Shown one piece after another: positions 58,426 through 64,000 of a stretch of DNA of 64,000 nucleotides (the stretch's first letter is position 1; each line of letters opens with the position of its first letter). The DNA comes from Castellaniella sp. MT123 (GTDB lineage: Bacteria; Pseudomonadota; Gammaproteobacteria; Burkholderiales; Burkholderiaceae_B). Both the position numbers and the translations under genes were made by a program. The notes under the pieces were generated by a model. The model did no database searches. It saw only the letters and a list, made by a program, of their open reading frames with translations, and had not been told where the DNA came from. The stretch spans positions 2,480,001 to 2,544,000 of the forward strand of contig NZ_CP154879.1 in the NCBI RefSeq assembly GCF_039614765.1. The letters are read 5' to 3'.

Positions 58426-59586
58426 ATGCAAGATATAGCCTCCCTGCTCCCCACAGACGCCGACCGGGCTTTGCTGATCGGGCGTGTCCATGACCCCCGC
58501 GATGGGGGTCCCAGCGTCGTTGCGATCCGGCAGCGCACGCTGTTCGACCTCACGGCGCGGTGTCCGACCGTGGCCGACCTGCTCGAAGAGGACGATCTTC
58601 CGACGATCCTGGCCCAGGCCCCCGCAGCGCGCTGGGCCTTCGACGCGGTGGCCAGGGCCACGCTGGACCACGACACGGCGGCGGCCCGCTTCGTTGCGCC
58701 GTGCGACCTGCAGGTCATCAAGGCCTGCGGCGTGACCTTCGCCGGCAGCATGCTCGAACGGGTCATCGAGGAGAAGGCCGGCGGCGATCCGCAGCGCGCC
58801 GCGCGGATCCGTGACACGATCGGACAGGCCATCGGCGCGGCCATTTCCAGCATCCGGCCCGGTTCGCCGGAGGCCGACAAGGTGCGCCAGTACTTGGTTC
58901 GGGAAGGGCTATGGTCGCAGTACCTAGAGGTCGGCATCGGGCCGGACGCCGAGGTCTTCACCAAGGCGCCGGTGCTATCCGCAGTGGGGTGCGGGTCGCC
59001 GATCGGCATCCTGCAGGCTTCCCGTTGGAACAATCCGGAGCCTGAACTGGTCCTGGCGGTGAACTCGCGGAGCGAGGTGCGGGGCGTCACGCTGGGCAAC
59101 GACGTGAACCTGCGCGACATCGAAGGCCGCAGCGCCCTGCTGCTGGGCAAGGCCAAGGACAACAACGCTTCATGCGCCATCGGTCCTTTCATCCGGCTGT
59201 TCGACACGCATTTCACGCTGGACGACGCTCGCCAGCTCGACATCGATTTGCGGGTGACCGGCGAAGACAGTTTCGCCCTGGAAGGCCATAGCTCGATCCG
59301 CAGGATCAGCCGCGATCTGACCGACCTGGTCGGCCAGACCTGCGGACGGCATCACCAATACCCGGATGGTTTCATGCTGTTCACGGGGACCCTGTTTGCG
59401 CCGACCGATGATCGGGATGCGCCGGGCCAGGGGTTCACCCACAAACTGGGCGACGTCGTGTGCATCAGCTCTCCCCGGCTGGGTGCGCTGATCAACCGGG
59501 TCACCCACAGCGAAACTGCGCCGGAATGGACGGGGGGCATCCGCTGGCTGATGCGCAACCTGGCCGGCAGGGGCTTGCTGACCTAG
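58426..59586 (+). CDS. fumarylacetoacetate hydrolase-family protein
   Basis: A 386-residue protein with an N-terminal extension and a C-terminal FAH domain: AFDAVARATLDHDTAAARFV, CDLQVIKACGVTFAGSMLER, PELVLAVNSRSEVRGVTLGN, DVNLRDIEGRSALLLGKAKD, NNASCAIGPFIRLFD. Acidic residues in these motifs bind the metal. Members cleave or dehydrate 2-oxo acids such as 2-keto-3-deoxy sugar acids and homoprotocatechuate intermediates. It converges on a UxaA-family dehydratase gene, so a role in sugar-acid catabolism is likely; the exact substrate is unknown. Confidence 0.82.
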   Translation: MQDIASLLPTDADRALLIGRVHDPRDGGPSVVAIRQRTLFDLTARCPTVADLLEEDDLPTILAQAPAARWAFDAVARATLDHDTAAARFVAPCDLQVIKACGVTFAGSMLERVIEEKAGGDPQRAARIRDTIGQAIGAAISSIRPGSPEADKVRQYLVREGLWSQYLEVGIGPDAEVFTKAPVLSAVGCGSPIGILQASRWNNPEPELVLAVNSRSEVRGVTLGNDVNLRDIEGRSALLLGKAKDNNASCAIGPFIRLFDTHFTLDDARQLDIDLRVTGEDSFALEGHSSIRRISRDLTDLVGQTCGRHHQYPDGFMLFTGTLFAPTDDRDAPGQGFTHKLGDVVCISSPRLGALINRVTHSETAPEWTGGIRWLMRNLAGRGLLT

Positions 59587-59660
59587 TGTCCTGTACGGAT
59601 TAACCGAACAGGACACTCGCGCGCTGCCCGGCTCGACGTCGGCGCAGGCGTCGAGCCGGG
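59585..59660. terminator. two hairpins between convergent catabolic genes
   Basis: AGTGTCCTGT (59585-59594) pairs with ACAGGACACT (59608-59617), and CCCGGCTCGACG (59627-59638) with CGTCGAGCCGGG (59649-59660). Both stems are perfect. They fill the 75-base gap between the FAH-family and UxaA-family genes and probably terminate transcripts from both sides. Confidence 0.7.
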
Positions 59661-59661
59661 C

Positions 59662-61182
59662 TCAGACCGTGGCACCGAGCTGCCAGGGGGCGAACTCGTT
59701 CTGCCCGTAGCCGTACAGCTCGCTCTTGCTGCGGGTTCCCGATGCGGTGTCCAGGATCAGCCGGTAGATGCGCTCGCCCACGGTATCGACCGAGTCCTGG
59801 CCGGTGATGATGGTGCCGCAGTTCAAGTCGATATCCTCTTGCTGGCGCTCCCAGCAGGCAGTATTGGTGCTGAGCTTGAGCGACGGGGTAGGCATGCAGC
59901 CGTAGGCCGATCCGCGCCCGGTGGTGAAGCAGATCAGGTTCGCGCCCGATGCCACCTGCCCGGTGGCCGAGACCGGATCGAAGCCGGGCGAGTCCATGAA
60001 CACCAGTCCGCGCGCGGTCACGGGTTCGGCATAGCCGATGACGTCGTTGAGGTTGGTGGTACCCGCCTTGGCGACCGCGCCCAGGGATTTTTCCAGGATG
60101 GTCGTCAGCCCGCCCGCCTTGTTCCCGGCCGAGGGGTTGTTGTTCATTTCCATCCGGTTGCGGGCGCAGTATTCGCGCCACCAGTCGATGCGCGCGATCA
60201 GCTTTTCGCCGACCGCGCGGCTGGCGGCCCGCTGGATCAGCAGATGTTCGGCCCCGTAGATCTCCGGCGTCTCGGAAAGAAGGGCGGTGCCGCCCACCTG
60301 CACCAGCCGGTCCATGGCCGCGCCCAGCGCCGGGTTGGCGGTGATTCCGGAATAGCCGTCGGAGCCGCCGCACTGCAGGCCGATCACCAGGTTCGAGGCG
60401 GATACCGGCACCCGTTCGACCTGATTGGCCGCCGCCAGCATCTCGCGCACATTCGCGATCCCCCGCGCGACGGCCTTGCCGGTGCCGCCGGCGTCCTGGA
60501 TGGAATAGGTGTGCAGCTGCGGTCCTTCCCGCAAATCGCCGGCTTCCAGGACCCCGCTGATCTGGTTGGTCTCGCAGCCCAGGCCGATCAACAGCACGGA
60601 ATGGAAATTGGCGTGCCGGGCATAGCCGGCCAGGGTGCGGCGCAGCGTGTCGATGGCCTCTCCCTGGGCGGCCATGCCGCATCCGGTCGAGTGCGTGAGT
60701 GCTACGACGCCGTCCACGTTGGGAAAATCTTCCAGGGCGGTCGGGTTGATGTCCCGCCTGAAGTGGTCGGCCACGGCGCGCGCCACGGTCGCCGAGCAGT
60801 TGACCGTCGTCAGGATGCCGATGTAGTTGCGGGTCGCCACCCGACTGCCGGGCCGGCGGATGCCCAGGAAGGTATCCCGGTCGGGATCGATGGGCAGATC
60901 TTTCGTGCGGGTGCAGAATTCGTAGTCGTGCCGCAGGTCGGCCATGTGAAGGTTGTGGACGTGCACGTGCTGGCCCGCCGGGATGTCGCAGCTTGCGGTC
61001 CCGATCACCTGGCCATAGCGGAAGACCGGGTTGCCGGCGGGAATCGTGCAGGCGGCCAGCTTGTGCCCGGGCGGAATCAGCCCTTGTACCCGGATTCCGT
61101 GGACCTCGTCGCCGGGCATCAGCTGCTCGATGGCGATCAGGACGTTGTCGCCTTCGTTCAGGCGGAGCGTGTTTTTCTGCAT
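59662..61182 (-). CDS. UxaA-family sugar-acid dehydratase (altronate/galactarate type)
   Basis: A 506-residue protein. The N-terminal SAF domain (about 10-85) contains GDEVHGIRVQGLIPPGHKLA. The main domain has RPGSRVATRNYIGILTTVNC, VVALTHSTGCGMAAQGEAID, LVIGLQCGGSDGYSGITANP, ALGAAMDRLVQVGGTALLSE and DSPGFDPVSATGQVASGANL, the Cys-rich iron-binding landmarks of altronate/D-galactarate dehydratases. It removes water from an aldonic or aldaric acid to give a 2-keto-3-deoxy acid. Fused SAF plus catalytic domains, as in altronate dehydratase. Next to its probable FadR-type regulator (33 bases). Confidence 0.9.
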   Translation of the reverse strand: MQKNTLRLNEGDNVLIAIEQLMPGDEVHGIRVQGLIPPGHKLAACTIPAGNPVFRYGQVIGTASCDIPAGQHVHVHNLHMADLRHDYEFCTRTKDLPIDPDRDTFLGIRRPGSRVATRNYIGILTTVNCSATVARAVADHFRRDINPTALEDFPNVDGVVALTHSTGCGMAAQGEAIDTLRRTLAGYARHANFHSVLLIGLGCETNQISGVLEAGDLREGPQLHTYSIQDAGGTGKAVARGIANVREMLAAANQVERVPVSASNLVIGLQCGGSDGYSGITANPALGAAMDRLVQVGGTALLSETPEIYGAEHLLIQRAASRAVGEKLIARIDWWREYCARNRMEMNNNPSAGNKAGGLTTILEKSLGAVAKAGTTNLNDVIGYAEPVTARGLVFMDSPGFDPVSATGQVASGANLICFTTGRGSAYGCMPTPSLKLSTNTACWERQQEDIDLNCGTIITGQDSVDTVGERIYRLILDTASGTRSKSELYGYGQNEFAPWQLGATV

Positions 61183-61215
61183 GAAAACCTCTGGTGTGAT
61201 GACCCGGACGGGACG

Positions 61216-61974
61216 CTAACCGATGACCGCCATCAGGCGGGCATGCGCCCGCGTGAGGTGCCGGTACATGGCGGCCTGCGCCTGCAGCGGGTCGCGATCG
61301 GCGACCGCCTCGTAGATTTCCTGGTGTTCCCCCACCGCGTCCTGCCAGACCGATTCGGTGTCGAAGAGACGGTGCATGGAGCCCCCGATGGGGGTGTATC
61401 GCTGATCGAACAGGTTTTCCAGGGTCTGCGTCAGCAGACGATTGCTGGTCGTCGAGGCCAGGGTGACATGAAAGAGTCTATCGGCATCGGCCAGGGGCTG
61501 GTCGCCCGTGTCGTTCCGGCGTCCGACCGCCTGGCGCATGGCCTCGAGACTGGCGCCCAGCGTCTTGAGTTGGTCGCGGGAGATGAACCGGGCGGCATGC
61601 GCCGCCACTCCGCCTTCCAGGAAATACCGGGTCTGGCTTACGTCCTGCGGGCTGTATCCCATCAAGGCGTCGTCGTGACCGGGTTCGTCACGGATCGACG
61701 CCGACTCCGTTCCTTCATGCAGGGGGGGGGCCTGCTTCAGATAAATGCCCGAACCGACCCGGATTTCGATTTCCCCCTGCAGTTCGAGCACGATCAGGGC
61801 CTCGCGCAGGCTGGGGCGGGAGATCCTGAGCCGTTGGGCGAGTTCGCGTTCGGACGGCAGGCGGGTCCCTTCAGATACCTGCATGTCGCGAATTTCCCGC
61901 CGCAGGGCGTCGGCCACATGGATGTAGCCGCGCGTGCGATCCAGCGTATGGATCGATGAGCCTGATTTTTCCAT
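61216..61974 (-). CDS. GntR/FadR-family transcriptional regulator
   Basis: A 252-residue regulator. The winged helix includes VADALRREIRDMQVSEGTRL, PSERELAQRLRISRPSLREAL and IVLELQGEIEIRVGSGIYL. The FCD ligand domain has acidic/His metal or ligand residues (FLEGGVAAHAARFISRDQL; ADRLFHVTLASTTSNRLL; EHQEIYEAVADRD). It is divergent from the ABC transporter and upstream of the dehydratase gene. Two matching operators lie in the gap. A run of nine G bases (61722-61730) sits inside the linker codons (QAPPLHE) and could permit slippage. Confidence 0.92.
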   Translation of the reverse strand: MEKSGSSIHTLDRTRGYIHVADALRREIRDMQVSEGTRLPSERELAQRLRISRPSLREALIVLELQGEIEIRVGSGIYLKQAPPLHEGTESASIRDEPGHDDALMGYSPQDVSQTRYFLEGGVAAHAARFISRDQLKTLGASLEAMRQAVGRRNDTGDQPLADADRLFHVTLASTTSNRLLTQTLENLFDQRYTPIGGSMHRLFDTESVWQDAVGEHQEIYEAVADRDPLQAQAAMYRHLTRAHARLMAVIG

Positions 61975-62021
61975 GTTGAGTCCCCCGACGTGCCTTGCAG
62001 ATCCAAGAGTCCATATTTTAT

Positions 62022-62074
62022 CTGGTCAGACCGGTTTTACAAAAACTAGGGAAATCCATAACTGGTTTTACCGG
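62022..62074. promoter_or_regulatory. twin FadR-type operators
   Basis: CTGGTCAGACCGG (62022-62034) and CTGGTTTTACCGG (62062-62074) share CTGGT-N3-ACCGG, close to the FadR-subfamily consensus TGGT-N3-ACCA. They are spaced exactly 40 bp (about four helical turns) in the divergent gap between the GntR gene (start 61974) and the transporter (start 62143). Regulation of both transcripts by the adjacent regulator is very likely. Confidence 0.75.
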
Positions 62075-62142
62075 TCAGTCCTTTTAGACTATCACCAGCC
62101 ATCGAACCAGTACCCAGTCCCGCCAGATGACAAGGCCAGACC

Positions 62143-62826
62143 ATGACCTACCAATTCGATTTCAGTGCCGTATTGCAGTACTGGCCGCTGTTCCTGCAGG
62201 GGGCCGAAACGACGCTCGTGATGTCCTTCTGGTCCACGCTGGCCGGTTTCGTCATGGGGGTGGCTTGCGCCATTGCGCGCAGCTCGGGCGGGCCGCTGAC
62301 GCGCCGCATCGTCGGGGGCTACGTCGAAGTCATCCGCAATACGCCGCTCATCATCCAGAGCTATTTCCTGATCTTCGGCCTGTCCAGCGTCGGGCTCACG
62401 ATGTCGATCCTCGCCGGGGCCATCCTGGCCCTGGTCATCAACATCACGGCCTACACCTGCGAAATCGTCCGCGCCGGCATCGAGTCGGTGCCCCGCAGCC
62501 AGCGCGAGGCCGGTGAATGTCTGGGCCTGTCGCCGCTGCAGGTCTACTGGCACGTCATCCTGGTGCCGGCACTCGAGCGCGTCTATCCCGCCCTGACCAG
62601 TCAGTTCGTCCTGCTGATGCTGGTCACCAGTCTGTTGTCGGCGGTGGGCACAGAAGACCTGTTCGGCATTTCGGGCAATGTCCAGGCGCTCACCTTCCGC
62701 AATTTCGAAGTCTTCATCGTGCTCTGGGTGGTGTATCTGGCCATGTCGGCGCTGGTGCGCGGGGCCTTTGCGCTGGCCGGCAAGGCCTTGTTCGTGCGTA
62801 AGCGCAGACTCGGTACGCCGCTCTGA
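62143..62826 (+). CDS. polar amino-acid-type ABC transporter permease 1
   Basis: A 227-residue HisMQ-type permease with about five membrane segments. WPLFLQGAETTLVMSFWSTLAGFVMG opens it, and VRAGIESVPRSQREAGECLGLSP is the cytoplasmic EAA loop that docks on the ATPase. GYVEVIRNTPLIIQSYFL is the conserved second helix region. ATG at 62143 lies downstream of the twin operators. Genes 62837 and 63528 complete the transporter core. Co-location with sugar-acid enzymes suggests an organic acid substrate rather than an amino acid, but that is inference. Confidence 0.92.
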   Translation: MTYQFDFSAVLQYWPLFLQGAETTLVMSFWSTLAGFVMGVACAIARSSGGPLTRRIVGGYVEVIRNTPLIIQSYFLIFGLSSVGLTMSILAGAILALVINITAYTCEIVRAGIESVPRSQREAGECLGLSPLQVYWHVILVPALERVYPALTSQFVLLMLVTSLLSAVGTEDLFGISGNVQALTFRNFEVFIVLWVVYLAMSALVRGAFALAGKALFVRKRRLGTPL

Positions 62827-62836
62827 GAGGCCTGTC

Positions 62837-63484
62837 ATGAATCATGAACAACTGCTCTATCTGCTGCTGGGTGCCTGGGGCACAGTGCTGCTGTCCGCGC
62901 TGACCTTCATCTTTTCGGCGCTGCTGGGGCTGTCCATCGCGCTGATGCGGGTGTCCGACCACCCGCTGGTGAGGGGCGGCGCTTTCGGCTATATCAATAT
63001 CATCCAGGGCACGCCGCTGTTGGTCATCATGGGCATCTGCTTCTATGGTCCGTCCATTCTGGGTTTTTCCGACACGTCGCCACTGTTTGCCGCCGTGTTG
63101 GCCCTGACTGTGCATGCCGCGGCCTTCCTGGGTGAAATCTGGCGCGGATGCATCGAGTCGGTGCCGAAAAATCAATGGGAAGCCGCGGAGTGCCTGGGCC
63201 TGAACCGCATCCAGCGCATGTTCAAGGTCATCCTGCCGCAGGCTTTCAAGATCGCGGTGCCACCGACGGTCGGTTTCATGGTGCAGATCGTCAAGAACAC
63301 CTCCTTTGCGTCGCTGGTGATCGGCTTTGCCGAACTGTCCTACAACGCCAAGATCCTGAACAACTCCACCTTCAAGCCTTTCCTTTATTTTGGCGCGGCC
63401 GCGGTCCTGTATTTCCTGATCTGCTATCCGCTGTCCTGGTTCAGCCTGCGGCTGGAACGCAAACTGACGGTGGCCCGCTCATGA
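62837..63484 (+). CDS. polar amino-acid-type ABC transporter permease 2
   Basis: A 215-residue HisMQ-type permease starting 11 bases after permease 1. GAWGTVLLSALTFIFSALLG, FGYINIIQGTPLLVIMGICF, and WRGCIESVPKNQWEAAECLG (EAA loop), then VILPQAFKIAVPPTVGFMVQIVKNTSFASL match the GlnP/GltK family. Together with permease 1 it forms the heterodimeric membrane channel. The ATG at 62837 fits the family start. Confidence 0.92.
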   Translation: MNHEQLLYLLLGAWGTVLLSALTFIFSALLGLSIALMRVSDHPLVRGGAFGYINIIQGTPLLVIMGICFYGPSILGFSDTSPLFAAVLALTVHAAAFLGEIWRGCIESVPKNQWEAAECLGLNRIQRMFKVILPQAFKIAVPPTVGFMVQIVKNTSFASLVIGFAELSYNAKILNNSTFKPFLYFGAAAVLYFLICYPLSWFSLRLERKLTVARS

Positions 63485-63527
63485 ACAGACACGGCATGGT
63501 CCGGCCGATCGCCCAGGGAGTCCTCGC

Positions 63528-64000
63528 ATGACAGAAGTCGTCCGTCTCACGAATGTCCACAAACGGTTCGGCGAGAACCATGTCCTCAAGGGTATCGATC
63601 TGAGCGTCGCCAAGGGCGAGATTGTTGCCATCATCGGCCAGAGCGGCTCGGGAAAGAGCACTGCGCTGCGCTGCATGGATCATCTGGAAATCATCGACGA
63701 GGGCGAGATCACGGTCTGCGGCCACACTTTTGGCGCCGGCATCTCCAGTGGCGATCTGAAAAAACTGCGCCAGGACGTCGGCATCGTCTTCCAGAGCTAC
63801 AACCTGTTCCCGCACCTGACCGTCGAACAGAACATCACGCTGGCGCCCCGGTCCGTACGCAAGATCCCGGCCGAGCAGGCGCGCCGCATCGCCGCCGATG
63901 TGCTCGCCCAGGTCGGCCTGAGCGAGAAGGCGGGCTTTTATCCGGAACAATTGTCTGGTGGCCAGCAGCAGCGCGTGGCCATTGCCCGCTCGCTGGCCAT
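63528..64000 (+). CDS. amino-acid-type ABC transporter ATP-binding protein (partial, runs off window)
   Basis: The first 157 residues of a GlnQ/HisP-type ATPase. VRLTNVHKRFGENHVLKGID opens it; IIGQSGSGKSTALRCM is Walker A, IVFQSYNLFPHLTVEQNIT contains the Q-loop, and EQLSGGQQQRVAIARSLAM is the ABC signature. Walker B lies beyond the window. It powers the two upstream permeases. The start has GGGAG upstream. No periplasmic binding protein gene is seen; it may follow downstream. Confidence 0.95.
   Translation, partial: MTEVVRLTNVHKRFGENHVLKGIDLSVAKGEIVAIIGQSGSGKSTALRCMDHLEIIDEGEITVCGHTFGAGISSGDLKKLRQDVGIVFQSYNLFPHLTVEQNITLAPRSVRKIPAEQARRIAADVLAQVGLSEKAGFYPEQLSGGQQQRVAIARSLA

Noticed and set aside
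57204-59243. 679-codon minus-strand frame opposite dinB and the FAH-family gene
   Set aside because: It covers parts of two unrelated plus-strand genes with clear family motifs, so it is a composition artefact.
59839-61959. 706-codon plus-strand frame spanning the dehydratase and regulator genes
   Set aside because: Antisense shadow crossing two well-recognised genes; no motif and no ribosome site.

Overview
The window is high-GC betaproteobacterial chromosome, most likely from the family Alcaligenaceae (Bordetella/Castellaniella/Achromobacter group). That placement rests on protein character and on the replication-gene block dnaA-dnaN-gyrB on one strand and rpmH-rnpA-yidD-yidC-mnmE on the other; no database search was possible. 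Bases 1-530 hold an AT-rich stretch with a cluster of DnaA boxes. They are the best oriC candidate here, about 26 kb from dnaA.

Layout. 0.5-7.0 kb: metallophosphoesterase, Fic protein, two membrane-related methyltransferases preceded by matching response-regulator boxes, a two-component system and a COG4705 membrane protein. 7.1-9.0 kb: universal stress protein gene split by an IS256-family element. 9.0-14.4 kb: MFS transporter, ferric-reductase-like flavoprotein, VOC protein/TetR divergent pair, glutathione transferase and a DUF1993 protein. 14.4-21.7 kb: accessory DNA with a lone PIN-domain gene, a serine resolvase split by a second IS, a PAS-GGDEF-EAL protein, a NAD-binding protein, gene debris and a RhuM-family gene. 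21.7-31.5 kb: the conserved replication and ribosome/membrane block.

31.5-50.1 kb is an integrative element in the 3' end of mnmE. It has an adjacent tyrosine integrase, and a second copy of the 18-bp mnmE terminus lies at 50082-50099, the arrangement known from SGI1-type islands. Its main cargo is one long leftward defence operon: xre, hsdM, a HepT-like HEPN toxin gene, an MntA-like nucleotidyltransferase fused to HsdS, an Abi_C-like gene, a RloC/PrrC-like zinc-hook ATPase gene, hsdR and rhuM. Most junctions overlap by 1-4 bases. Two IS256-family copies split exactly the Abi-like and RloC-like genes; both reading frames are restored when the IS and one 8-bp target duplication are removed. 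Behind the operon are a second integrase and a replication-protein gene of ICE type.

50.1-58.4 kb: AlbA/Schlafen-type pseudogene, methyltransferase, monooxygenase-fold protein, FAD oxidoreductase, ohrR-ohr, a nitrate-porter-like MFS protein, a metal-associated protein and dinB. 58.4-64 kb: a probable sugar-acid catabolic locus (FAH-family enzyme, UxaA-family dehydratase, FadR-type regulator) divergent from a polar amino-acid-type ABC transporter that runs off the window end.

The most unusual observation is the MntA antitoxin domain fused to the type I specificity subunit with HepT encoded directly upstream, which suggests a toxin-antitoxin module physically tied to the restriction-modification complex.
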